From Syngnathus acus (lineage: Eukaryota > Chordata > Actinopteri > Syngnathiformes > Syngnathidae): DNA of 64,000 bases. Under the pieces are notes generated by a model. That model was given only the letters and a program-made list of their open reading frames with translations. It did no database searches and had not been told where the DNA came from. Positions 22,863 through 36,500 of the stretch are shown piece after piece. The translations under genes were made by a program, and so were the position numbers. Within the stretch, counting starts at the first letter, position 1. Every line of letters starts with the position of its first letter. Where the stretch lies: NCBI RefSeq assembly GCF_901709675.1, contig NC_051095.1, forward strand, positions 13,031,456-13,095,455, written 5' to 3'.

Positions 22863-25344
22863 CAAACAGAGGATTAGTAGTCATCGCAGGCCATAGTGTG
22901 ACTCCAGATTAGATTGAGATGCTCCTTGCCAAAGCTGCACAGGACACTGGATTAATGAAGAAAGGCAGAGTGGAATGGTGGGTGGACGTGTGATGGACTG
23001 ATAAAAAAAATAAAATAGGCTAAAGAGTGATAGGCCAGACGAGTAGGGTGAGGTTGCGATGGAGAAAGCAGCACAGAACACGAGATTAAAGTGTAATGTC
23101 CAAGCGAGAGAGGGAGAACGCGAGACTCCAAGTCGTGCGGTGCAGGGAATGTGGTGTGAATGAAGAAGAGAAGGCAGTAAACGCTCTTCCTCCATGCCCC
23201 TCCGCCCCGCCTCCATCCCCCTTTTTGATCTCCTCTTATTCAGATCCGACAGCAGAAGAGGAGCGCTGCTTACGTAACGCTCCATTCTGAACACAATTAA
23301 CCAAAAGGAGAAGCACAATAGGCACTAGGGATTGTTAAATTAAAAGATACGAAAAGAACAATAGCATTCGGCTGTGTTTGTCAGTCAAGCAGACATCAGC
23401 TGTGCCCAAAACCTGTCACAGACAATAAGAATGACTTAAAATCCTTAAACAGTGTTCAGTCTTAAACACACATAGATGACGGTTCCTGGTGTGCATGTGT
23501 GTGTGGTCCTTAACTGCCCGCCAAAGAATTAGTTCTAAGAGATTAGGCCGTTAAACAGCCTTTGCACTATTGTAGTGTTGAATTAGCCGAAGCAATTAGG
23601 TTGCTGAGGGGATATATGAGGTCAATGTCTGACTAATAAAAAAGGGGTCTTAGAGAAAATTACCATGAAAGCGGAACCCGATCCAGCGATTAAGCTAATA
23701 GATCCACAAAAGAAGCATATCGTGTATTAGGGTGCTGTGTAAAGTCTGGAGGTGTGTCAGAAAATATCCAGAACTGGTGTCTAAAAGGTATATTTTAAAC
23801 CCAAACCACAATCTATGAGTTTGTGGGCCAGAAATAGGCTTTTATACGATCAGGATTCTGGTGCTGCTCAGTCAGTAAGTTTACAACAACAAAAAACTAC
23901 AACTAGCACATCTATGTACAGTATTTGGTTTCTTCAGTGTACGAGAAGAAGCTGGCGTTGTGACAGGACATATCATGGCTGATTCACAATGCTCTGGAAA
24001 ACTATGGGAGACTTCAAGGCGATTACTTCGAAGAGGAAAACTTTTTATTCAGAGACACGTCATATGACATAAATAGCACATTCGATGAATCTGAAAGAGT
24101 TGGTGGAAGTTAGAACTAGGAAAAGTGCATTGAAAGGCAGCAGGAAGTCAAAGTTCTTCATCTTTGCAATGTCTTAAAGAAATGGAGGAAAACTACAGTG
24201 CGCCGCTAGGCTCAAATATAAAACAATCCAAAAAGACTCAAAGTTCAGTGGTCATGGAGTGTGCTTTCTACATGAACATGTATTCTTACGCCGTTGCACA
24301 AACTGTGTGCCGTACTTTACAATGGAACATTGGAAATTACAGTATTCCCTGATATTAGTGTGCGCTTTGTTCTCTACAGTACATTTAGCCCATCCCCTCA
24401 CATGTGGGAAAGGCATTTGTGATGTATTTTTCATCATTTCTCAACCCTGCGTTCCAAATCTTTTTTTCTCAGATTTTGACAATGACAGTGTGCATGATTA
24501 TTTTAGGTCATCAAATGTTAAGTAGCAAATCTCCCAATTATGACAGTATTTAATGAAAACAAAATTCCAAATTATTATGCAAAGCAAGTTTGTGAGTGAA
24601 AAAGAACTCAAAATAGTCATTTTAATTGAACTTGCAGCATCACTTGGTCATACTAACTGAAATCAAAAGCTATTTAAAAAACGCCCCAAGATAAAGTTAC
24701 AGTATAATATAAGATGCCTTATTTGATACAGGCCTCAAATTGCATCACATATGCCTTTGTGCAAGTGCAAATATTTTAATGCTCTCTAACACACAGGCAC
24801 TGTTTGTAGCATTGTGGTTAAAAGACGCTCTCCCCCTCAGTCTTTCAATATTGTGCGTAAGCTGCCCGCTTTGGACTTGAACACTGACTGCAGATGTGCA
24901 CGTTGTTCCAAAAATAAAACATTTCAGGACGTTGGCATGTAAATTGGAAAAAAGGCAAAAGAATAAACAGATCCTGTATAGCGTTGGATGAAAATGGCAG
25001 ATCTCATAAGCGTTCCTTGAGGCCATTGTTGTTTGTGTCTGCCACTCTGGCGCATATAGTGTCGAGGGGCTTATATGCGCTCCGTCCGCACGGACTGAAG
25101 ACCTCCGCCCCTTACATATCATTTATGATTACAGATGTCTCCACATAAGATTGCCTATGCCCACACTGAGGTTAAAGAAGCCCAAGCCAAAGATAGTCTG
25201 TTTCCTGAAAAGTGCTATAAGCTAGAATTGTAATCATATTTCTCGCTCGTTTTATTTTATTTATTATTTATTATTTATGGTTTGTGCCTTCTTGTTTTTG
25301 TTTTGTGTCGCCTACTTGTATGTCTCGTCACCGTGGGATGGAGG

Positions 25345-25435
25345 AAACGGAATTTCGGTTTCTTTGTGTGTCTTGACATATGAAGGGATTGACAATAAAG
25401 CTGACTTTGACTTTGACTTGACTTTGATATTTGAA
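25345..25435 (+). repeat. Non-LTR retroelement 3' tail
   Basis: 'aaacggaatttcggtttc' is followed by 'gacaataaagctgac' and a (TTTGAC)n tail. This is the best preserved of three such ends in the window and closely fits the 3' ends of fish LINE copies. Confidence 0.5.
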
Positions 25436-26213
25436 ATTTGTAAGCAATCTTGACTGAAGTGAGAAATTCCCGAAAATGAGTATTTGTGCATCTTTTGAGC
25501 TCTCAGGGTTGGCTAGCATTTGTTGACGTGAAGTGGCAGCTAGCCTGCAAAATCTTTACCCCAAATGTTTTGATGGCTATAAGATCAGATGAGTCAGAAC
25601 GATGGAGAGCCACATTCTTTGCAAGTTCATCTCGTCAAAGGCTCTCTAGCTGACGAGTCCGGCTCAATCTTTCTCAAACGTCTTTCAAAGGAGAGCTTTG
25701 CTTTGAGTTTGTATGAGGGAGACGCAAGATAGGCGAGTGAGAGAGGAAAAAAAGATGGCAAATGACAGCTGATAAAAAAAAATAAAAAATTGTGTTTTAA
25801 GCACAGCATCCACGCTAGGAGTTGTGTGGCTTCAGATTTTTTGTTTTAATCGGCACTACTGTCATGAATGTTCAGTCGATGTCAATTAGTTGCTGGACCA
25901 GCCAGGTAATGTTTATACAGATTGATCAAATGGTGAACTTTCCAGTTAGAGAGGAAAAGAAAAAAACTATCCTCGACATCGCTGGGTCAGCAGGTAACAA
26001 TTCGCGTAAATTGAACAAATGGGGAATCCCATTCTAATACTGGGCCAGCCTTTCCCTTTTATTGTGTGGGCTGGAAAATTGTTAAAAATCCTGCTTGAGC
26101 ACACAAAATATAAATTATGTTTACTATTGAATTCCGCTCCCCTTCCTCTTTACAGGTTTTCTTAAGCAAAGCTTTGTATTCAGAAATAGAAAACAATTTA
26201 AATAAATTAATGT

Positions 26214-26337
26214 GACGGACTAGTCCTATTTCAGGCACTTATCTGTTGCTGGAAAGATTCTGCCTCCTCCGCAAACCAGAGAGGGATGATTAACGACGAG
26301 TCGACGTCACGCGAGTCGACTCGTCAACTAGTCTGTC
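26214..26337. repeat. Possible inverted-repeat element (weak)
   Basis: TGACGGACTAG at the left faces CTAGTCTGTCA at the right, inverted with one mismatch. Internally there is a palindromic CGAGTCGACGTCACGCGAG-like block rich in GAGTCGAC. It may be a short DNA-transposon remnant; the boundaries are uncertain. Confidence 0.25.
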
Positions 26338-28394
26338 AATCTCTTCATGTACACCATGTTTGTGGAAAGTATTGCATAAGGACTCAACATTGATGTTTTT
26401 ATTTCAAGACAAAATAGCGGCAGCCATACTTTTAGAGCGTGCCTCATTGCATGGGTAGTAGACATAAAAATGTCAGCACTGAACATTTTGTACAATTTCT
26501 AGATAAATTATTGTAAGAAGACAAGCTGTACTCGGAATGCACGCATTGTGTTCTGTAACGCAGTGTGCGTCAGTAAAGGGGTCGGCATGAAGGTGGTCTT
26601 GATTACAGTTTATTTGCTGCAAACAGATGTTGACGCAGCTGCAAACACATCAATGATGGCGGAGAGGGAAGCAAACAGGCCGACTAAAACAATGACTTAA
26701 AATCTACATTTGAGAAGGCAAGGGGGATGATTATGTTGTTAGGCATTTATCACTTTAAGATACATTGAGACTGCTGCTGGCCAATGAAAACCAACTCGAT
26801 CTGATTACCGTAGCATGAAACGGCCGCCCAACAGCTAAATGTCTTGTGAAAAAAAAAAAAAAACACGACACTAAAACTGTTTATAGGTTGGATTTAGCAA
26901 GAAAAGTGCAAATCTTTATTTTTATACTCAATGCGGTATTATTTTTCACGTGTTAAAAAGATATAAGCAGACATCGTGTCAGAACGCATATATTTGCATG
27001 TGTCTATGTCATCTCTAATTTGCCTGACTGAAATTAGTATTCATAGTTAAACCGCTAATTTGGCAACCTCATTTGGACCTCGGTGCATGAGATTTGGTTC
27101 AGCTCGTCTGTCGGGAGCACAGTGGGTGGACGGTTTACGTCGGTCCAGACATTTCAAGGGTATGACGACATCTTCATGCGGCATAAGGTGGTTTGTGGTA
27201 GCATTACTGTTTTGATTTGAATGGTTCATATTTCTGGCATAGAAGTGTTTTTTACACTCTCTGTCTGGTGGGGTTGTGGCAGAAAAGGAAACTACATGAC
27301 CACATGATTTTGGATAGATACGTTAAGTGACAACAGGGATGGAGTCTTTGAACAGAGCGGGTAAACTACTGCTGCCTTTCCAAAAGAAGGCACGTGTTCC
27401 TGTGGAGGAGTTTTGTTCCCACATTGAGTTTAAGGCCACAGGTCAGCAGCACAGACAGACAGCGCACGCTGTCAAAAGGAAGAGGATGGCTGTCGGTGTC
27501 TGACGCACTTTGAACAGTGCGTCTGCTGTCCTGAGGCTATATGACCTTCTTTTCTAATAAATCCACCTCTGTGATGTCGGCCTCTCATTATTTTCCCAAA
27601 TAAAATCGCACCTCCTAAACCTCCGGGCGTTCCGAGACAGTGGTAGCGTGCTGGAATTACCTTTCCCAGGCTGCGCTCCATCCTTTTAAAGACTGTCAAG
27701 CTTTGTGTGCTCGCCTAAAGCCATGACATTCGACATGAATATTTCACAGCAAATGTAAATTATTAATCAGTATGAAAGCAGGACTGGGCAGTTTCTGAGC
27801 ATTTCAAGGCTCATTCTTTGGCAAGCTGTTAACATTTCCTTCTATTAATGATTCAAGATAAGAATTAGTCTGCCTCCGAGTCAATAGTGAGACGCAACAA
27901 ATAGTGTTGACGCCCTCTCTCTGCATTATTATCATGTGGCCTCTTTAAAGGAGAAGGGAATTTATTGGAAGTGTACTGAAACCAATGCTTTTACCATAGA
28001 CTGACTCCCTATTGATTCCTGATTGGATTTTCTTTAAGAGGAAATGGGAATGCCCTTGTATCGTCGGAGGGAGTCTGAGCAACTCCTTGTCGTCATTTAA
28101 AGTGAGTGAAATGAGCACGGCATTAATTCCGACATTAAGACACAAGGGGCCGAGCCTATTTGCGTGGCGATAATGTTATTCCAACAAAGGACATTTGGAC
28201 GTGCCACACTTCTTGCATAGCATGCTCGATCCATGAAAATCCCCAATTAAATGCCCGTAAAGCTAAATTACATATCGTATAAGCTATAAACTACAGAGAG
28301 CACTGTATACTACATGAATACTTTTGAGAAATAGTGGAACATAAAGTTAAGACTAAAGTACAAGAAGAAGATCAACTTTGCGTCTTTGCAAATA

Positions 28395-28605
28395 TTCACC
28401 CATTTCGGATGTGTTGCCTTCACCACATTCTTTAAGAAAAAGCTGGAAAGGCGCATAATGAAAAGAAAATTGAAACGTGGACTTGTCAGACCACAGCGCA
28501 CTTTTACATTTTGCGTCAGTCCAGCTCAGACGAGCTCAGCTCCAGAAAAGCCGGCGGTTGCTTACGGGTGTTATTGATAATATCGCTTTGGCTTTGTAGA
28601 GGGAA
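28395..28605. repeat. Dispersed vertebrate repeat fragment
   Basis: The segment around GTGGACTTGTCAGACCACAG, then TTTGCGTCAGTCCAGCTCAG and AAGCCGGCGG, is familiar as a repeated sequence in fish genomes. I recognise the wording but cannot assign a superfamily with confidence. The frames through it are short and carry no catalytic motif. Confidence 0.4.
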
Positions 28606-29732
28606 TGAAAAAATGTGTTGACCGACAATGGGTTTTCGGCCTGAAAATACACATTATAAAAGGTTTTTGTTGACAGACTGGAAAGGATGAATGACATTTC
28701 CATTTATTACACCGGTGAAGGATGATTTGCGAAATCAGTGGGCATGGACTGAACTCAACTGGTATCTCAAGGCACTGCTGAATATTGACTGTTGAAGTCG
28801 ATGTGCTTGCAAACGATTGGTGAGTCACAACATGGACTGACAATTTGTCTGGGGTGTGTTCCCGCCTCTCTCCCGGCGTGAGCTGGGCGCAAATAAGCAA
28901 TACAGCAGATGGAGGGCGCTCACCATCTTCGTTTGCCTCCGTAATCCTAGCTCGTTACCACGTCCGTGTGCTGTTGTTGAAATGACAGATTTCGCAAATT
29001 GGAGGAATTAGCGGCTTTCTGTTGAGGAGACAGTTGTTTCTCGCTCGTCTCAAGCAATGTGACAATGCGGCCTTATTTACAGCTGCTCGGATTGAAGCGG
29101 GAGCCGTGATGCGTTTGTCAGCATTACAGCCCGCTTTTCAGTTTCTTCAAGCAGATGAAGATAAAATGTTCTTGTTTAGAAAAGGCTGAAGGATTCTGCA
29201 AAACAAACTTCTTTTGACTATTTCTTGCCTTCAATATTATATTTTACTAAGCGATTATTTTTCAAGCTCCTCTTCGCAGGTATATTTTTTTTAAACAAAC
29301 AAGCGAGAAATTATTCTGTTACAAGATTAGACAATTTAAAATGGTTTGTATTTAGGATTGTGCTAAAATAAAAGCAAATAAACTATGAATTAATCTGTAG
29401 GACAATTTTTTTTCCACTCCCACGATAGTTGTTACCTTATTATGCACTTGAACTTGCAAGTGTTGAGTACATCTTCACAAGACTCTACCATGCGGGTGTT
29501 GTGTAAACAACATATACATCAGTAAATCTGACATCAGATTACAATAATAATGCAAACTAATCTGTGAAGCATTTTTTTTTTTTGCCAAATTGCAGGTTTT
29601 GCAATTTGAAAAGAAAATTCCACTTCAAACCTAAACTAGTTGAGAGTGAATCAAAAACGCCACCGCCAGCGGAAGCCAATTAGAGCACTTTATTTGCTAC
29701 AATCACTTCAAGGAAATGTACAAATGATGATC

Positions 29733-29818
29733 CTTCCACCCATTTTCTATTGCTCTTGTCCTCTTTAGGGTCCCCTGTAATTGAAGCCAGGCCCAGCTAA
29801 CTTTGGGTAAAGTGGCAC
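29733..29818 (+). repeat. Decayed fish interspersed repeat 3' segment
   Basis: CCACCCATTTTCTATTGCTC, then CTTGTCCTCTTTAGGGTC and CCCAGCTAACTTTGGG follow the order of a very common fish repeat whose usual form is 'ccatccattttct...cttgtcctcattagggtc...cccagctgactttgggc'. This copy has many substitutions and small deletions. Confidence 0.5.
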
Positions 29819-32542
29819 TTTGCTAGTTTCTTGCAGGGCTAAGATCACTTTATCAAAATACAGTAATATTTGTGTTGATTGCAAAAAGATTGACTTTTCC
29901 ATATTATCGTTTGTGCTGTGGTCCTATAAAACAGTGCTGAGTCCCGGCGATTTAAATTAAGGGAATTTAGAACTCATCTTTTCAACAATATACAGTCGAT
30001 GCCATATGTGATTCATAAACATTAACATGGAAGCAGCAAAGTTAGTGAAAGCAATAATAAGCATGTCGCATTTTTTGCCATACGATGAATAAACTGCTGA
30101 AAGTGCGGTTAGTAGGTTTGTGGTGCTTATAGCATTTTTTTTTTTTCGTGTCCTTGAGCCGAAAGTAAAACCCAGGCCCCGATGCCTGATCAGTGTGGGA
30201 CTGTGTGCGAGGCTGCAGCTTTTTCAGATTCCACAATCAGTGTTTGAGTATGTCTGAATGTAAAGTACTGTAACGCACTCGGAGCAGAGGAGTACCACTC
30301 TGCGTGCACAGTCCATTAGCGTATTGTGTCGAGTCTTTCACATGCAAATTTCATAGAGAATAAGACCAACGTGTTCCCCTTTCTCTGACAAATTGTAAAG
30401 AAATGTACAGACACTGCTGCTGTCACAGATTTTATTTTTCTATCCTAACCCGAAGCATCACGATAATGTGCTCATCATGTCACCATAATGTCTCCCCGGA
30501 TTAGTTGTGTTGTCTTTTGTGAAAGCGGAGTACGAAAGCTTGGATTCTTTATTCTAATCTGTACAAGCTCTACTTTATTCCAAGCGTCTTCTCAAAAAAA
30601 CAAGACAGCATCGTCCTCGGGTTAACAATCTATAAAGGATAAAACGGCATTACACGAGAGACAAAATGTCCCTAAAATTTTGATTCAATCCCATGAGATT
30701 ATGGTGCCTTTAGCTGCAATCCTCAAATGGACAATTGTCGGGCATTATTTCGAGTAGAGCAACTCTAATTCAAATGGTTTAACTTGATAACAAAACGTTT
30801 AAGGGAAATGCTGATGTGACTTCACTTGAATATTAAAATGTGTGTTCTGTTGCAGACAGAATTTGTACTTCGACTCAAGGATAATTTTTTTCTTGCCTAT
30901 TTTCTGACGTTATGGACCAAACCAGTAACCGTGTCATAATAAATGTTTCTGCATTTTCTGCAGTGTCAAATTTAAAAAAATAAAATCGCATTTTAAATGA
31001 ATGCATTTTGAATACAAATCAAAAAGTCAAGTTGTTCCTTTGCTTTTCCTTTGTGGCGGGAAAATAAACCTATAGAAGAGGGGACGTCGAAATGAAAAGT
31101 GTTTATGCCTGAGGTAAAAGTACTGCAGGAGGCAGTATAGCACGGAAACAAATAGGGTTTTATAAATAAGGTTATATCACGTTTTTGTCTGAGGCTGTCA
31201 GGAGGGAAATTATGGAGCGGAAACACCTCACAGTACCTGCCAGATAAGCGTCATAAAGAGATGCATTGCACCACGAAAGGAGCTTTTAATTATTTAGGAG
31301 TCTTGTCTGTCACACACGCAAAGATAAACACACAAGCACAATGGTATAGGTTATTTCATGTTTTAGTATTGTTTGTGTACACTGTGCATGTGTGGGTAGA
31401 AGGTCAAGTGTTTGTATACGAATGAGAAAGTTACTGGTCGAATACATCCGTCGGTAAGAGCCACACAAATGCCGCCAATTTACCATCCGATTAAGCAGGT
31501 AACGGTGAAGATGCGTGGGATAAGAAGCTAAACAAAAATATAATTGAAGTCTATTCCATTAAAATTCAAATTATTCTCGCTTATCCAAAACGGGGCTGCG
31601 CCATAGACGTGACTGATAAACCAATAAATAACTTAGGCTGCCGCCGCCTGATTTTAGCGATAAGCAGCGGGAAACGGAGGTGACGGTGGGATATAATCAA
31701 AGAGGTATATTGGAAACACACACACAAAGGGCACAAAAATAAACGTGATATTAGGTGAGTCATGCATCAGCCACCAGTTCCAAACAAGGAGCGTGCATTA
31801 ACTTTATGCCATCTGACTAATCATTGCAAGTCATCGGATAATTAGCAGCAGCGCATCACACTTGCTAAACACAAATGACCTTCCGTCATTCGGCTATTAT
31901 ACGCCGGCTAATGAAGGATAATTGTAAACAATAGAAAGGCCAGACAGAAGAGATTTTGACGGACTGCGGGTGCATCAGTGGGAAATTCACCCAAGTCGAT
32001 TGGGGCGGGGGGTCTTTGCACAACAGCTCACGCGTTGCGGTAGTTGAGTGCTTTGCCTGAAGCAAAAGCCAACGTTAAAAAAAGATGCAAGGTGCATTTA
32101 ATTGGCTTAGGAGCTGCCTTTTTAAAAGCGCTTTTCGATTTTGCGACTTGCACAAAATGTGGCATTACTCTTTATTCTTACAATTCACTTTTGCTGCTGC
32201 TACTGTCTGATAGTTGAATTCCAACATCAATGTTTATAAGACATTTGAGCAAGAATCATTAGAGAATGTAAAAGATATTTTCATTAAATCAGGTGTTACT
32301 CAAAACATGTTTGTTATTGTTCTTGTAGTTTGCCGTGGTGCAGAAATTAACAATATATCATAGTGAATGGTATTTGCTTATGATTACATCAGAAGGTCAA
32401 AATATTAGGAGCAGCTCTGATGCAGTGTGGTTAAACGCCTCACTAACAACCACAATAAAATATTCAATTTATACCTTTTTGGAGCTGTCAGTTAAAGCAA
32501 GTTTTGAGTTTGACCATTCAATAGCTGGGAAGCCAGACATGG

Positions 32543-32710
32543 GATATAAAAAGTCAACACACCCCTGTTTAAATGCCAGGTTTTTGTGGTCAAGAAAATG
32601 AGACCATGATAAATAATTTCAAAGATAAATCAGTTCCACCATGAATGTGACATTTGACCTGTACAACTCAAATAAGCAAAAAAAAAAACTTTAGGTGAAA
32701 ATAAACTATT
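32543..32710 (+). repeat. DNA-element remnant ('AAGTCAACACACCCCTG' type)
   Basis: The run ATAAAAAGTCAACACACCCC followed by TGTTTAAATGCCAGGTTTTTGTGG and an A-rich distal part is a recurrent fish repeat. It carries no coding sequence. The family name is not given because I cannot check it. Confidence 0.45.
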
Positions 32711-33265
32711 CAATTTGTGTTTAGTCTTGACAAGAATGCTTTGAGGTCAGACCTCAGGAGCTTCATTTGGGTTCACTTCTAGTTCACATTAGCCCTGCAA
32801 AGTCTAATCGGGTAGGTGGTTAGGAGGATTTAGCCAATCTACAAGGGGATTTTTCTAAACACTCTGGCGAGTTAGTCCAACAAATCTTTTGGGTGGGGTA
32901 TGTACAAAATAGCCCTTTTCACTGTTTGAGTCACTCAATGTACGGGTCAGCACCATTTGTGAGAATGTATGATGCACAACCAAGAGGTTCTGGATTAGAG
33001 TCTTGGCTCAGCCCTTCCTGTGTTGCTGATTTTGTTATCTTATGCCATTTCACATCCATATACACACAACTCCAAATTCACGTTCAACACTTATTTCATA
33101 CAAATTTAGCTGTCCCAATTTATTCTGCTTTCATCGATTTAATGGTAAAGACATCCATGCATAGACATCAAAGTCTACGCCCACACCGGCCCCCAATAAC
33201 ACAGCAAGGACTGATACTTTGCAAAAACAAACGTTTGTGGTTACATCATATTTTCCTTTTCCATT

Positions 33266-33595
33266 AACTCTTTCACTGCCGGCCATTTCATTAAAAGAGA
33301 ACCTATTGCGTGCCAGCCAATTTACAGCATTCTAACTGATCTCTCAAGGCTCACAGAAGGTTTTTGTATGACACTACCAAATATAAATTAGCCTCTCTTT
33401 TTTCATCACACAAAAATGTTTGTTTCTTCTTTTTTACTTTTTTTTTTCCAGCAGTAGAAAATGACTTGGTTTCACCCAAATCACCTATTTTCAACCATTA
33501 CAAAATGTTTTGTGAAGATACAGTATATTTTACACACAACTGTGGCTTATGCTCATAATTTTTACTTCAGTGACGCCACATCATTGTGTTCTAAT
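33266..33595 (+). repeat. Probable DNA-element remnant ('AACTCTTTCACTGCC' type)
   Basis: The segment opens with TTAACTCTTTCACTGCCGGC, a frequent beginning of a repeated element in fish. It continues with GTGCCAGCCAATTTACAGCA, a T-rich middle and GATACAGTATATTTTACAC. The similarity is recalled and the right boundary is uncertain. Confidence 0.35.
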
Positions 33596-36500
33596 AAATA
33601 CCACAGACAACGATGAAATTATTGCTTTTGATGGCAAAATAGTGAAACCAGTGTAACAATTCCACACTTGACAAACTTTAAAGGCTATTGTCACACTATT
33701 TAGTAGTAGTAGTTGTTCGTAGTGTGTGTGCATCTGTGTGCGTACATGCATGCCATGTATGTGCGATTGCGTATGTATGAATTGCGTCTATTTCTAAATT
33801 TAATTCATCTCTGTCATCCGACTCTGTCTTTTATGACACTTTTTGCAGTAAATGTAACGCGACAAACACTTTTATCAATCACAAGATGCTTGTAACGGTT
33901 GCATTTTAAAAGACAGTCATGTCTGAAGAGCTTATTAGACATTGTTGTGGCACTCGGTGAGCTCAACCAAAAAAGATCCAATGCTGTCGTCTGCTGGCCA
34001 TAGTTAACTTTTATTTCTCATCTTAATGATCAAATCAGAGCTGCCGAAGGTGTTTCTACACCAGTCATATATAAAAATAAAATAAAATTGTAGTTGATGG
34101 CAACTGCTGTCGCTCCTCGTTAGGATTCTTGTTTTGACATCAACGGTGCTCATCTACTACTTCTTTCCTCACTAATTCCTTTTTAACAAAACAGGCTTTA
34201 ACCAATGTGTGTAACCGAAATATTTGTTCTCATTATTGTCGAATTACAAAAAAAAAATCCAGACTTTTAATCTTGAGGCGGCATAATGCTGCACTGCTCC
34301 CACGGAGTGGAGAAGAGAGTTTCTGATCAACAGCAACAATAGTTGGTTAATTGAAATTATCCACAAGCGTGAATGGTTGTTCATCTGGGGTCACAGACAA
34401 CTGCCAAACTGATTGAATTTGCATGATGTAGAATTAAAATGGATGTTACACCTTCCTAAAACAACACATTTAGTGCTTCATCATGTTTTACGTCATCCTT
34501 TACTGACCAACAAGCGCTCTGTTACCTCCTGAATAACATTCTGTTCTAGATCTCATTAGATAGAGCAGATGTGGCTAATATTGTGGCCAAGAAAGTAAGA
34601 AAAGGTTAACGCTACACAGTTCCGCATTCCACTAACCGGCACAGCAACAAAACTAAAAGCTGACACAAAATCAATAGAGATAATGAAAAGGGTAAACAAA
34701 CTGAATTGCACTCAAAGCAAAGCATGACAAGGTGACGCTTAAATGTGAGGGCATGCGACGACAGCTAAAGTGTTTTGCCTGATGTATTTCAGTTAAAAAT
34801 ATCTCAAAGTGTACAGGTATTCTGCTGAACTTTGATAATTATTCACTGTTTTCCGGTTGAGCGGGGCCTGTCACTGTAGAATGATATCCTCACGAGAAAA
34901 CAACTCCTGACTCACAGGAGCGTCATTTGCTTTAGTTCCTTTAAGTTGGTCAAAAACAGCATATTTTCCTCCAAACTTTTTTTTTTTTATCCTTTTCTCC
35001 AACGGTTTAGCTCTGTTCAGCTTTTTTTTTTCCCCCCCTTCCGCAGATAACAAGGAAACACACACTGACAGAAACTAACAGAGAGATAAAGCAGCTGAGA
35101 AGTAACAAAGCTTCTCCCACCTCAGCCTGCCACCTGGAAGTCACAAAGACCTTGCATCTCATTGGATTTATGTATGGACACACACATACAAACACACATA
35201 TACATAGTACACTAACTCTAGGAATTCTGCTCCAAAGGCATATGTGCCGAGTTAAACCGAGCGAGTGTTACTGTGACGTAATTGTGGACTGTGTGTGTTT
35301 GTGCCCGAGTCTGTGACTGTGTGAAAATCGGAGCGAAACCTGTAGCTAATTCCTCTCTATACTTTGTCCAGAACCAGACAAAAAGAGCAATATATATATA
35401 TATATTCAACTAGATTAGCCTCTCACACATTGCGTGACAGTTCATTGGGCTGCATCGGTTGCATCGCCTTATGTGTGGCTGGTTCAGTGTGCACTGTTCT
35501 TAAGCTCAGGTGTTTTCATTTGTTCTCTACTAGCTTCAGAATGATACGGTTGCAACATGGACTGTAGTTTCAGAAAACATTCAATCGCTGGCGTTTCTTT
35601 TCGTTGTTTGCCCGTCCTATCATCTCCTTCCTAGTTCTATTAGTGTGCGTGTGCATGTGTGTGTTCACGCGCACATGTCATCTTCTCAATCTAGTGTCAG
35701 CAAACAAGATAGGAACAAGACCAATTCAACAATACCACAATAGAAAGTCGAAACACATAGTGATTGGACTTCACCGTTACATTTCTTTTCGACTGCACCC
35801 ACACCGTGGTAAATGAAACTGAGATAAAAGATAAGATTTTTCAAAAAAGTAGCTGAGAAACATAGCGTGAGATATGAGAACTCGGGAGAACAGTGATGAG
35901 ATTGCTGATAAAAACCCCGCTCTCATCAAACTGGCATTACTTGGATTTGTAATACATAATTGCCTGTGATCTTAAAGCCTCACAAATGTGTCGTGTGCAT
36001 GTATACGCCTCTCATCATGCGCCGACAAGGAGCACAGTGCAGAAGCAGCAGGCTCCCTTTTTATACAGCCGCTCAAGAGAGCACCCTCATCAGCATCATC
36101 AGCCCCACGGCGCCCTGCTGGGCTCTGTTCTGCCGAGGGGACAAACGATCCGCCTCTGCCCCATATCTAAAAAGTTGCTGTAAGAGACCACTTTTCTCAG
36201 ATGTGCTTGGAGGCTGTTCTCCCAAGTAAATCAGAAATGCAGCATAACTTGCATCTCAGGGGGGACTAAAATGTGAGTAAAAATTAAGTAAAAATATTAA
36301 GAGTTGATCCAATTGTGATTGATGATTATTTTTATTAGGGTCCTTTTCATGAACCAAGCAACAAATCTGTATCCCAATGATCCTTATCAGATTTATGATC
36401 AATAAACTATAAGACTTAACGCCAAAATAAAGACAAACAAAGCATGAATTGACTTGGTCAATGCCAACTATTTAAAAAAAGTCTCAAATCAAATGACAAC

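Noticed and set aside
22500-22912. Two overlapping 125-codon frames rich in Thr-His and Tyr-Ile
   Set aside because: They run through the compound microsatellite; the repeats generate the residues.
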